From assembly GCA_036003365.1 (NCBI GenBank), contig DASYSL010000049.1, forward strand, positions 1 through 28,174: a stretch of DNA of 28,174 nt, written 5' to 3'. Below are positions 1-6,906 of this stretch, one piece after another (position 1 is the first letter of the stretch; each line of letters begins with the position of its first letter). The position numbers and the translations under genes were made by a program. Source of the stretch: DASYSL01 sp036003365 (GTDB lineage Bacteria > Eisenbacteria > RBG-16-71-46 > DASYSL01). The notes under the pieces were generated by a model. It was not told where the DNA came from, did no database searches, and worked only from the letters and a program-made list of their open reading frames with translations.

Positions 1-1573
1 GCAGAGCGTCGGAGGCAAGCTCGGGCACTGCGAGGAGAGGGATGGCGAGCGCGACCAACTCGGCGTCCAGCGGCTCCTCCGCTTGCAGCGCGGCGCGAGC
101 TGCCACGGGCTCGCGGGCGCGGAGCGCGGCGGCGCGGTCTGCGGAGGAGAGAACGCCCGATGCGATTGACGCACCGCCGTCCGGCGCAGGCGCGGGTGCA
201 GGAGCTGAAGCGTCGGCCCCGGCCCCGGCGGCCGCGACCGCCGCCACGCCCAGCTCGCGACGGAACTGCATGCTGTCGAAGACGGTCGTGCGCGTGAGCG
301 CGTCCTCGCCCACGGCGATCTCGGACTCCGCGGCTTGCTCGATCAAGCTCCGCTCCAGGGCGCGCACGTGTCCGCGCTGCAGCCGCCGAGCCGCCCACCA
401 GGAAAGCGCGGCGAAGGCCAGGGCGCCGCCCAGCAAGGGTGTGATGTACCGCGTCACCATCGTCATCTGAGCGATCCAGGCCACGGTACCCGCCGCCATG
501 TCGCCCAGGCGCGAGAAGCCCACGTCGATCACGCCCTTGGCGGCGCGCTTCTCGGCCCGCGGCATGGGCGCGTACAGCAGCTCGTAGCCGGATCGGAACA
601 GCGAGCTGTGGACGATGCCCTCGGTCACCCACGCGCCACACGCGATTCCCAAAGTGGGAAAAGCCATCGCGACGCCCGCGCCCGCCGCGGCGGTGACCGG
701 CAAGGCCAGCACCGATCCGCCGACGCCGAACCGCTCGAGCGCGCGGCGCGAGAACAGCGCCTGCAAGCCGAACACGCCCACCGAGGTGACCGTGTGGCCG
801 AGAGCGATCATGCGCTGCAGATCTGCCTTGGCAGGAAACGCGTCCTGAGCCTTGACGCGAAAGACGTATTCCAGGATTGCCTGGCACGCCGTGACCGAGA
901 AGGCGAGCAACGCCAGATCGCGCAAATACGGAGAGTGCGCAATGGCGGCGAAGCCCTTGGGCGCGCTGCGGAATTCGGAGGCGGCACGAGTGAGGCGCAG
1001 CGGCGCGCCGCCTCGCGCCAAAGACCACACGAGCCACGCGCACACGGCTTGCATGGTCGCCAGTCCGAGCAGCAAGGCCGAGGCCGGCACGTCGGCCGTG
1101 ACGCCGCCGATGGTGCCGCCGAGCGCGCCGCCGATGGCCGCGGCCCCGACGATGATGCCGATGCTGCGCCGCGCGGTTCGCGGATCGAAGCGCTCGTTGA
1201 TCGCCGACCAGAACCCCGAGACGAGCGCCGCACCCGTGGCCGCAAAGTGCAGGTAGACCAGAATCGCCGCCAGCCGGGGGGACCTGTGGAACAAGGCCCA
1301 CTCCACTACATAGAGGAGCGCCGAGGTCAGGAATCCGGCCGGAACCGCCCGGCCGGGTCCGTGCTTCGTCAAGAGTTTGGCGAAGGGCGGCACGGCCGCG
1401 ATCGCGACAATGGCGGCGACAATGGTGATTTGGGCCAGGGAGCGCTGACTAAATAAGGAAAGGAACAGCGTATCGCGAATGATCTTGCCCGCGATCTGCT
1501 GGGCCAGGACCGCGAGCGCTGCGGTCACGGCGAGGACAAACGCATTCTCCTTGACACGATTCGGGCTCGACAT
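1..1573 (-). CDS. NTP/NDP translocase-like (Npt1/Npt2, MFS-like) membrane protein, C-terminus cut by window edge
   Basis: The minus-strand frame is open from an ATG at 1573 to the window edge, giving 524 residues without a stop. The N-terminal ~420 residues are a chain of hydrophobic helices. The early IIRDTLFLSLF stretch and the later SGFWSAINERFDPRTARR stretch resemble the ATP/ADP translocase-like proteins found in many free-living Gram-negative phyla, where the substrate is mostly unproven. After the last helix (about residue 400) comes a charged segment, then an Ala/Pro-rich linker (about residues 450-470) and the start of an alpha-helical Ala/Leu-rich region that could be HEAT-like repeats. 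The start is supported by a purine-rich GAGAGA just upstream and by a TTGACA/TACCGT promoter at 1605-1633. It is transcribed divergently from the speD operon. The family call is by pattern recognition. Whether it carries nucleotides, and how it ends, cannot be seen. Confidence 0.75.
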   Translation of the reverse strand, partial: MSSPNRVKENAFVLAVTAALAVLAQQIAGKIIRDTLFLSLFSQRSLAQITIVAAIVAIAAVPPFAKLLTKHGPGRAVPAGFLTSALLYVVEWALFHRSPRLAAILVYLHFAATGAALVSGFWSAINERFDPRTARRSIGIIVGAAAIGGALGGTIGGVTADVPASALLLGLATMQAVCAWLVWSLARGGAPLRLTRAASEFRSAPKGFAAIAHSPYLRDLALLAFSVTACQAILEYVFRVKAQDAFPAKADLQRMIALGHTVTSVGVFGLQALFSRRALERFGVGGSVLALPVTAAAGAGVAMAFPTLGIACGAWVTEGIVHSSLFRSGYELLYAPMPRAEKRAAKGVIDVGFSRLGDMAAGTVAWIAQMTMVTRYITPLLGGALAFAALSWWAARRLQRGHVRALERSLIEQAAESEIAVGEDALTRTTVFDSMQFRRELGVAAVAAAGAGADASAPAPAPAPDGGASIASGVLSSADRAAALRAREPVAARAALQAEEPLDAELVALAIPLLAVPELASDAL

Positions 1574-1604
1574 GTCTCTCTTGGATAGGGGAGGCTTCCT
1601 AGGG

Positions 1605-1633
1605 ACGGTAGGGCGGCGAAAGGGGGCTGTCAA
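1605..1633 (-). promoter_or_regulatory. Predicted sigma70-type promoter for the translocase-like gene
   Basis: Read on the minus strand, a perfect TTGACA (1633-1628) is followed by a 17-base spacer and TACCGT (1610-1605), which keeps the conserved T, A and final T of a -10 box. The predicted start near 1598 would leave a leader of about 25 bases before the ATG at 1573. Confidence 0.55.
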
Positions 1634-1663
1634 CGCGCGTTCCAAGAAGGCCGGGTTTCCCAG

Positions 1664-1691
1664 TTGACCCCTCGGGACCCATTTGTATACT
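1664..1691 (+). promoter_or_regulatory. Predicted strong sigma70-type promoter for the acidic-protein/speD operon
   Basis: TTGACC (1664-1669), a 16-base spacer and TATACT (1686-1691) match the consensus at 5/6 and 5/6 positions. It is the best promoter in the window. Its -35 box lies 30 bases from the -35 box of the divergent promoter on the other strand. A start near 1698 would give a leader of about 150 bases before the first annotated gene at 1849, long enough to hold a regulatory element. Confidence 0.7.
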
Positions 1692-1848
1692 GCGCGTTGC
1701 TCCGGGGTTCGTCGCGCCAGTCGCGCCTTGTACGCGACTCACGCGACGCGCGTATGAACGCTCGGAAACGGCAGTCGATGGTTGGCATCTCAACACGGCG
1801 CACGCGACCGCTCCCCGGCGGTGCGGGCCGACAACCGTAGGGTGGACC

Positions 1849-2076
1849 ATGACGCGGCACGAGAGTTGGCTCGAAGCATCGGACGAGGAGCGGATCGTCG
1901 CGGGCGGCGGATTCGAGGACGACGAAGAGGACGCCGAAGACGACGAGGAAGTTGACGATCTGGACGACGAAGACGACGACGACTTCGACCTCGACGAGGA
2001 CGATCTCGAGGTCGACGACGACGACGAGCTCGACGAAGAGGACGAGGAAGATTCGGACGAAGACGACGATTTCTAG
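1849..2076 (+). CDS. Extremely acidic low-complexity small protein
   Basis: This 75-residue protein has 48 Asp or Glu residues. Only the first ~22 residues (MTRHESWLEASDEERIVAGG and two more) have ordinary composition. The rest is Asp/Glu broken by single Leu, Val, Phe, Ala or Ser, and it ends in DDDF. It must be intrinsically disordered. The ATG follows a ribosome-site-like AGGGTGG (1839-1845) and lies about 150 bases after a strong promoter, so translation is credible. It is the first gene of the speD-speB operon, 49 bases before speD. Similar acidic proteins or tails can bind basic proteins, metal or polyamine cations, but no function can be assigned. The alternative is a run of GAC/GAG/GAA triplets that is open by chance; the start signals argue against that. 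Confidence 0.6.
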   Translation: MTRHESWLEASDEERIVAGGGFEDDEEDAEDDEEVDDLDDEDDDDFDLDEDDLEVDDDDELDEEDEEDSDEDDDF

Positions 2077-2080
2077 CGCG

Positions 2081-2112
2081 CGCGGGCGCCGGGCTGAAGC
2101 GGGCGCCCCGCG
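2081..2112 (+). promoter_or_regulatory. GC-rich hairpin abutting the speD ribosome-binding site
   Basis: Bases 2081-2090 pair with 2102-2112 (one bulged C), leaving an 11-base loop. The 3' arm runs to the first base of the CGAGGA ribosome-binding sequence (2111-2116) that serves the speD ATG at 2126. It could reduce speD translation relative to the acidic gene upstream. There is no T tract, so a terminator is unlikely. It is structure predicted by eye in GC-rich DNA and may be fortuitous. Confidence 0.35.
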
Positions 2113-2125
2113 AGGATGGTCAGCG

Positions 2126-2593
2126 ATGGAGAGTACGGGCTCGCACCTCATGCTCGACGGCTACGGGTGCGAGCAGAAGAAGCTCGAAGACCTCGAGCAC
2201 ATCTACAAGACTCTCGAGGACTATCCCGGCACCATCGGCATGACCAAGATCATGCCGCCTTACGTGTTCCGCTACACCGGCGTGCGCCCCGAGAACTGGG
2301 GCGTGTCGGGCTTCGTGCTCATCGCCGAGAGCCACATCTCGGTGCACACGTTCCCGGAGAAGCAATATCTGTCGCTGGACATCCTCTCCAGCAAGCCGTT
2401 CGACGTGGACGAGGCGGTGGCGTACGCTCGCCGCGCCTTCGGCATCGAAAAGATCGAGCACAATTTCCTCGACCGCGGCACCGAGTTCCCGAAGGAGATC
2501 GCGCGCGCCACGCAGCTCGTGCGCCGCGACCGCGAGGAGCTCGCCGAGCGCGCCGCGCGGGCGCCCGGGCGCACGCGTCCGCGCAGCGTCTAG
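2126..2593 (+). CDS. speD: SpeD-like pyruvoyl-dependent decarboxylase (AdoMet decarboxylase family, Cys-to-Ser variant)
   Basis: This 155-residue protein belongs to the short class 1B S-adenosylmethionine decarboxylase family, whose proenzyme cuts itself to make a pyruvoyl cofactor. The processing site is clear: AESHISVHTFPE gives cleavage at Glu68-Ser69, with His74 at the +5 position of the family's catalytic His. Aligned with the Thermotoga enzyme (Ser63, His68, Cys83), the catalytic Cys position (+20) is Ser89 in LDILSSKPFD. So one of the residues usually needed for AdoMet decarboxylation is replaced. The next gene is agmatinase and no spermidine synthase is nearby, so arginine decarboxylation to agmatine is an attractive alternative activity. 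The start is the ATG after CGAGGA. The frame is also open further upstream, but only as a shadow of the acidic gene. The family is certain, the substrate is not. Confidence 0.88.
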   Translation: MESTGSHLMLDGYGCEQKKLEDLEHIYKTLEDYPGTIGMTKIMPPYVFRYTGVRPENWGVSGFVLIAESHISVHTFPEKQYLSLDILSSKPFDVDEAVAYARRAFGIEKIEHNFLDRGTEFPKEIARATQLVRRDREELAERAARAPGRTRPRSV

Positions 2594-2627
2594 CTCCTTT
2601 TCTACCCGCACCCCGCCGGAGCCCGCG

Positions 2628-3560
2628 ATGGACAAGACATTCACCGACCGCCCGCCTCATGCGGTGGAGTTCTCGTTCGGCGGCCTGGACTCCTCGCCCG
2701 CCGCACTCGAGACGGCGCACGCGGTGGTGCTGCCCGCGCCCTATGACGGCACCACCTCGTATCGCCCGGGCACGCGCTTCGGGCCGCACGCGCTGATCGA
2801 CGCTTCGCGCAACATGGAGCTGTACGACGAAGTGCTGGGCGCGCTCTATCCGGCCGGCTTGTACACGCTGCCCGAGCTCGAGCCCGTGGCCGACGCCGAG
2901 AAGATGGTGGCGCGGGTCGAAGAGGCGGCCGAGTGGGCGCTCGAGCAGGGCAAGACCTTGATCACCGTGGGCGGCGAGCACTCGCTCACCACGGGTCCGG
3001 TGCGCGCATACGCGCGTCGCCTTCCCAAGCTCTCGGTGCTCCATCTCGACGCGCACGGCGATCTGCGCTTCGAGTACCACGGCACGCGCTACTCGCACGC
3101 CTGCGTCATGCGGCGCGTGCGCGAGATCGTGTCGGTGGGCGTCCAGGCCGGTCAGCGCTCCATCTCGGAGGAGGAAGCCGAGCTGATCACGCGCGAACAC
3201 CTCACGGTGTTCTCGGCGCGGCGCGTGCGCGACCTGGCGGGCGCCTACGCGCCCATCGTCGACGCGCTCACCGACGACGTCTACATCACGGTCGATCTCG
3301 ACGTGATCGATCCTTCCGAATGCCCGGGCGTGGGCACGCCCGAGCCCGGCGGGCTCACCTGGTTCGAGATCACCGACCTCGTGGCGGCCATCGCCAAGCG
3401 CCGCCGTATCGTGGGCTTCGACCTCATGGAGCTCATGCCGATCGGCGGCGACACGCGCTCGGAGTTCCTGGCGGCGCGGCTTCTCTATCGCATGTGGGGA
3501 TGGACCCTGGTGAGTCAGGGCAAGCATCCCGGCCCCGCGGCCGACCGACCTCTCGCCTGA
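2628..3560 (+). CDS. speB: Agmatinase / ureohydrolase family enzyme
   Basis: This 310-residue protein has the full set of ureohydrolase di-manganese ligands: GGEHS (His118), DAHGD (Asp141, His143, Asp145) and DLDVIDP (Asp223, Asp225). The length is normal for bacterial agmatinases, which hydrolyse agmatine to putrescine and urea in the cytoplasm. It starts 34 bases after speD with a CCGGAG ribosome site, so the two are almost certainly co-transcribed. Together they could convert arginine to putrescine if the SpeD-like enzyme makes agmatine. Other substrates of this family, such as guanidinobutyrate, proclavaminate or arginine itself, are not excluded by sequence alone. The stop codon is directly followed by the GTG of the next gene. 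Confidence 0.9.
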   Translation: MDKTFTDRPPHAVEFSFGGLDSSPAALETAHAVVLPAPYDGTTSYRPGTRFGPHALIDASRNMELYDEVLGALYPAGLYTLPELEPVADAEKMVARVEEAAEWALEQGKTLITVGGEHSLTTGPVRAYARRLPKLSVLHLDAHGDLRFEYHGTRYSHACVMRRVREIVSVGVQAGQRSISEEEAELITREHLTVFSARRVRDLAGAYAPIVDALTDDVYITVDLDVIDPSECPGVGTPEPGGLTWFEITDLVAAIAKRRRIVGFDLMELMPIGGDTRSEFLAARLLYRMWGWTLVSQGKHPGPAADRPLA

Positions 3561-3561
3561 T

Positions 3562-4734
3562 GTGAGCGGCGTCCGGCTCAAGAAGAACCAGGACCGGCGC
3601 CTGCGCGCTGGGCATCCTTGGGTCTTTTCCAACGAGATCGAGGAGTACGTCGGGCCGGTCGAGGACGGTGACATCCTCGACGTGCTCGACTCCCGTGGCG
3701 CGTTCCTCGGGCGCGGCTACATCAATCGCCGCTCGCTCATCGCGCTGCGCCTCCTGACGCGGGGACGCGACGAGATCGACGAGGCCTTCTTCGCGCGCCG
3801 CTTCGAGCGCGCGCTGGCGTATCGCGAAGGGCTCTATCCCGGCGACGACGCGATGCGCGTCGTGAACGCCGAAGGCGACGGGCTTCCTGGCCTGGTCGTC
3901 GACCGTTATGGCGATGTGCTCTCGGTCGGCATCCAGACGCTCGGCATGGACCAGCGCCGCGACGTGATCATGGGCCAGCTTCAAAAGCTGCTCGAGCCCA
4001 AGACCATCGTCCTGCGCGCCGATTCGCCGTTTCGCAAGCTCGAAGGGCTGGAGCTCGAGCGGCGTGTGTGGTCGGGCGACGAGAACGCGCGCCCGGTGGT
4101 GACGGTCGGCGGCCTGCGCTACGTCGTCGACCCGCTCGAAGGGCAGAAGACGGGCATGTTCCTCGATCAGCGCGACAACCGCCGCCGGCTCTCCGGGCGG
4201 GTCGCGGATCGCGGCGTGCTCGACGTCTATGCGAATACCGGCGCCTGGGCCATGTCGGCGCTCGGCTTCGGCGCGCGCGAGGCCACGCTGGTCGAATCCT
4301 CGCGCCCGGCACTCGATCTCGCCGAGGAGAACCTGCGCGCCAACGATCTCCTGAGTCGCGCGCGCATCGTGCACGGCGACGCCTTCGACTTCCTGTCCGA
4401 GCTGGGCCGCTCGCGCGAGCGCTTCGCCGCCGTGGTGGTGGATCCGCCCGCGCTGGTCAAGAAGAAGAGCCAGCTCGCCGACGGGCTCCGCGCTTACAAG
4501 GAGATCAACCGCCGGGCCATGACGCTGCTCGAGGAAGGCGGCTGGCTGTTCTCTTCTTCATGCTCGCATCCGGTCTCGCAGGAAGACCTGCGCCAGACGC
4601 TCGCGGCCGCGGCGCGGGACGCCAAGCGGCCGTTTCGCCTCGTCGAGTGGGGCTTCCAGAGCGCCGACCATCCGGTGCTGCTCGCCGCACCCGAGACGGC
4701 ATATCTCAAATGCGCGGTCTTGCGCGCGCTCTAG
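3562..4734 (+). CDS. rlmI: Class I SAM-dependent rRNA methyltransferase, RlmI-like
   Basis: This 390-residue protein has the layout of the COG1092 family. A PUA-like RNA-binding domain (residues ~1-70, with RRLRAGHPWVFSNEIE) is followed by a linker domain carrying EGDGLPGLVVDRYGD (104-118). A Rossmann methyltransferase domain then has motif I at VLDVYANTGAWA (219-230), DPPA at 294-297 and SSSCSHP around Cys334. E. coli RlmI makes 5-methylcytosine at position 1962 of 23S rRNA; the same target is likely here but unproven, since the family has other members. It starts with GTG one base after the speB stop, showing tight coupling. Nothing essential appears to be missing. Confidence 0.87.
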   Translation: MSGVRLKKNQDRRLRAGHPWVFSNEIEEYVGPVEDGDILDVLDSRGAFLGRGYINRRSLIALRLLTRGRDEIDEAFFARRFERALAYREGLYPGDDAMRVVNAEGDGLPGLVVDRYGDVLSVGIQTLGMDQRRDVIMGQLQKLLEPKTIVLRADSPFRKLEGLELERRVWSGDENARPVVTVGGLRYVVDPLEGQKTGMFLDQRDNRRRLSGRVADRGVLDVYANTGAWAMSALGFGAREATLVESSRPALDLAEENLRANDLLSRARIVHGDAFDFLSELGRSRERFAAVVVDPPALVKKKSQLADGLRAYKEINRRAMTLLEEGGWLFSSSCSHPVSQEDLRQTLAAAARDAKRPFRLVEWGFQSADHPVLLAAPETAYLKCAVLRAL

Positions 4735-5492
4735 TCGTCGCCGGGCTCTTGGCCACGCCGGCCTTCGCCGAAGGCCGCCTCACGCTCGATCGCAACGACG
4801 TCCCAGTGGATGGCCTCATCTGCGTGTGCGCCGACCGCGCCGCGCCTCCCGTCCTCCTCCATGTCGACGGGCACGAAGCCGCACCGCCGTCGCTCTGGGC
4901 GCGTCCGGCGGGCGGCGCTGCGCCGCGGCCCATCCATCTCGCGATGCCGTGGCCCAAGCGCGGGCCTTTGCGCCTGCTCGCGCTCGTCCCGGCGCGCGGG
5001 CACGTGCGCGAGCTTGCGATGTGGGGACAGGACGGCACGCTCGGCCCCGGCGACTACGTGCTCACGGCCAACGGCTTCGCGGCCGAGAGCTTGCACGTGC
5101 GCGCGCCCGATCCGTCGGAGGAGCGCTCGCGCGCGCTCCTGGCGCGGGCGCGTCTGCGCGCCGAGCAGGGCGACTCGACGCTCGCCGCGCGCCTGCTCGA
5201 GCAAGTTGCCGACCGCAAGAACGATCCGTATGCCGAGGCCGCGACCCTCGCGATCGGCGACGTGCTGCCGTACTCGCGCTATGGCGAGCATCCGGAACGC
5301 TGGCTCGTGGAGTGGATCGCGCGCCGCCACTCGGCGTGCGTGGTAGGGGAAGGCATTCGCGTCTGGCTCGCGCACCACGATGACATGGACGGTCGCGTGG
5401 CGCTGGCGCGCCTGGTGTCGCGCTATCCCGAGACGCGCGCCTGGCAGGAAGCGCAGGCGTGGCTCGTCTCGGCGGTGCCGGTCGCGCCCTAG
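4710..5492 (+). CDS. Predicted secreted protein of unknown function
   Basis: This 260-residue protein starts inside the end of the methyltransferase gene (25-base overlap). Residues 1-20 form a Sec signal peptide: a basic start, a hydrophobic core and a TPAFA cleavage motif followed by EG. The mature part opens with a beta-rich ~100-residue section containing CVCADR. It then changes to helices: residues ~135-190 (from SEERSRALLARARLRAEQGD onward) look like one or two TPR-like helical pairs, and the C-terminus is also helical. It is probably periplasmic. I recognise no named family. Position suggests it is the last gene of the speD operon, but nothing ties it to polyamines or rRNA modification. 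Confidence 0.75.
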   Translation: MRGLARALVVAGLLATPAFAEGRLTLDRNDVPVDGLICVCADRAAPPVLLHVDGHEAAPPSLWARPAGGAAPRPIHLAMPWPKRGPLRLLALVPARGHVRELAMWGQDGTLGPGDYVLTANGFAAESLHVRAPDPSEERSRALLARARLRAEQGDSTLAARLLEQVADRKNDPYAEAATLAIGDVLPYSRYGEHPERWLVEWIARRHSACVVGEGIRVWLAHHDDMDGRVALARLVSRYPETRAWQEAQAWLVSAVPVAP

Positions 5493-5521
5493 GCCGGGTG
5501 CCAGAGTGGCCCTTATGATCC

Positions 5522-5547
5522 CATCACTGGCCGTACGGCCAGTGATG
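5522..5547. terminator. Perfect 26-bp palindrome, probable transcript-end hairpin or operator
   Basis: The sequence CATCACTGGCCGT is followed at once by its exact reverse complement. As RNA it folds into an 11-bp stem with a GTAC loop. It lies 30 bases after one gene and 87 bases before the next, the usual place for a terminator, but there is no T tract after it. The alternative is a dimeric-regulator operator for the downstream MORN/TonB-C gene. The remainder of the 141-base gap (5493-5633) shows only a possible -10 box TACACT (5586-5591) with no convincing -35 box. Confidence 0.5.
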
Positions 5548-5633
5548 TCGTGATGCGCTGTGTCGCGCTATCAAGCACCCTGTCTTACACTTGAAGTACC
5601 CGTCGCACAGTTAATCATCGAAGGCGATGGCTC

Positions 5634-6581
5634 ATGCATTCCTCCGCTGTGCTCGCTGTCCTTTTGGCAGTCGTCGGGCCTGGAGCCTCTTCATCGAGCT
5701 CCTTCCAGTGCCCGCCTGGATCCGCTCACACCCTGACCACGTCGTCCGAAATCCTCGGCAAACCTCCAAACTATGCCCGGGCGGAGGAGTATTGCCTGAG
5801 AACGCTCGCATCGAAGGGAGGCGTCTGTCTTTCTGTTCCGGTGGGCCGTTACGTTCTTTGGGGGCCGAATGGCGAGCGACTTCAAGAGGGTGACTACATC
5901 GATGGGAGAAAAACGGGTGTGTGGGTCTCCTGGTCTCCCCAGGAAGCCTCGCAAATCGTTTGGAAGGACGGCGCGGAGGATAGCTCCAGCTGGAAGAGTT
6001 TGGGCCGCCCCACCAGCATCACGATCGACTGTCTCGCGTGTCTGCAGCAGTCATTTCACGTGGATGGCGGCGTTGGATCAACAGACTATGGAGTTCTCGG
6101 CGCAGAGGGTGACACTTGTCGATTGAGTTACCTGGAGGGCAAGTACGAAGTCCTCTGCAGCGTTCCTCGCAATATCGGAACCGTCACGTTCCCGAGCAGG
6201 GCAGAAGGGATCGACTTCTCGAGGCTGAGGCCGTTTGTTCGCGAAGTCCATGAGGGGGAGTTGCCGATACCGACGCACCCGACACCAGTACGAGAAGAAG
6301 AAATGGTGATTCCGGTCGAGGAACTGCCGCGTCCCATCAAGACCGTCGTCCCGGCATATCCGGACAGTGGGCGAGGAGTGACGGGCACCGTCATGATTCA
6401 AACGCTGATTGGAATCGATGGCCGGGTAAAGGAGATGAGGGTGGTCCACTCGCTACCCGGTTTCGACGAAGCGGCAAAGGCGGCCCTTCGTCAGTGGGTA
6501 TTCACCCCTGCGACCAAAGAGGGGAAGCCGGTCGCGGTCTGGATTCCCATTCCCTTGCGCTTCAAGCCTCCCGACAAATGA
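5634..6581 (+). CDS. Secreted MORN-repeat and TonB C-terminal domain protein
   Basis: This is a 315-residue protein. Residues 1-23 are a signal peptide ending in an Ala/Ser run. Residues ~70-113 contain MORN-type text (WGPNGERLQEGDYIDGRKTG). The last ~80 residues (from RPIKTVVPAYPD to WIPIPLRF) are a textbook TonB C-terminal fold, with the GTVMIQTLIGIDGRV and ALRQWVFTPA signatures. Seven Cys residues (26, 54, 65, 133, 136, 162, 175) in an exported protein suggest disulfides. It lacks the N-terminal membrane anchor and Pro-rich spacer of true TonB, so energy transduction at an outer-membrane receptor is doubtful. The start has AAGG nine bases upstream (5621-5624). The gene is visibly less GC-rich than its neighbours. 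It ends one base before a convergent gene. Confidence 0.8.
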   Translation: MHSSAVLAVLLAVVGPGASSSSSFQCPPGSAHTLTTSSEILGKPPNYARAEEYCLRTLASKGGVCLSVPVGRYVLWGPNGERLQEGDYIDGRKTGVWVSWSPQEASQIVWKDGAEDSSSWKSLGRPTSITIDCLACLQQSFHVDGGVGSTDYGVLGAEGDTCRLSYLEGKYEVLCSVPRNIGTVTFPSRAEGIDFSRLRPFVREVHEGELPIPTHPTPVREEEMVIPVEELPRPIKTVVPAYPDSGRGVTGTVMIQTLIGIDGRVKEMRVVHSLPGFDEAAKAALRQWVFTPATKEGKPVAVWIPIPLRFKPPDK

Positions 6582-6582
6582 C

Positions 6583-6906
6583 CTATGCCGTCGCTTCCGG
6601 GCCCGCGGGCGGCGTCGGAGCATCCGGAGCCGCGGCGTACTCGCCCTTGCGCGCCTCGTCGAGATAGTTCAAGCGCAAGTCGCCGAGCGCGCGCTCGAAG
6701 AAGCGATTCTCGTCCTCGGTGCGGTTGCCGCGTGAGCGCGCTTCGAGAGCGCTCAGCGTGTCGATGGCGGCACGCGCGGAGCCCAGGTCGCGCTCCATGC
6801 GCCCGCTGATCGGACTCGGCACCTTGCCCAGCGCCGCCCAGGCGGCGTGGAAGACATTGGCGGCCAGCGCCAGAAACAATTCGCTCTCGCGATCGCCGTT
6901 GCTCAT
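6583..6906 (-). CDS. DUF1844 family small helical protein
   Basis: This 107-residue protein matches the DUF1844 pattern: an N-terminal helix with LALAANVFHAAWAALGKVP, a middle helix (GSARAAIDTLSALEARSRGN) and a C-terminal LRLNYLDE helix with a Pro/Ala tail. The family has no firm function. The start is the ATG at 6906 in the string GTCATGA: the same TGA stops mazG, and GAGGAGAA just upstream is an excellent ribosome site that also codes for the end of mazG. Longer in-frame starts would run further into mazG and lack a ribosome site. The four-base overlap implies translational coupling to the nucleotide-sanitising MazG. Confidence 0.8.
   Translation of the reverse strand: MSNGDRESELFLALAANVFHAAWAALGKVPSPISGRMERDLGSARAAIDTLSALEARSRGNRTEDENRFFERALGDLRLNYLDEARKGEYAAAPDAPTPPAGPEATA

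Noticed and set aside
335..1456. Long plus-strand frame opposite the translocase-like gene
   Set aside because: Its translation is Arg/Gly/His-rich shadow sequence without any recognisable domain, while the minus strand encodes clear membrane helices.
1952..2125. The speD frame stays open through most of the acidic gene, suggesting a frameshift fusion
   Set aside because: GAC/GAG/GAA repeats read in another frame have no stop codons, so openness is expected. The real ATG of speD has its own ribosome site, and no slippery sequence is visible.
5591..5616. TTGAAG ... TTAATC as a promoter for the MORN/TonB-C gene
   Set aside because: The 14-base spacer is too short for sigma70, and the transcript would start at or near the ribosome site.
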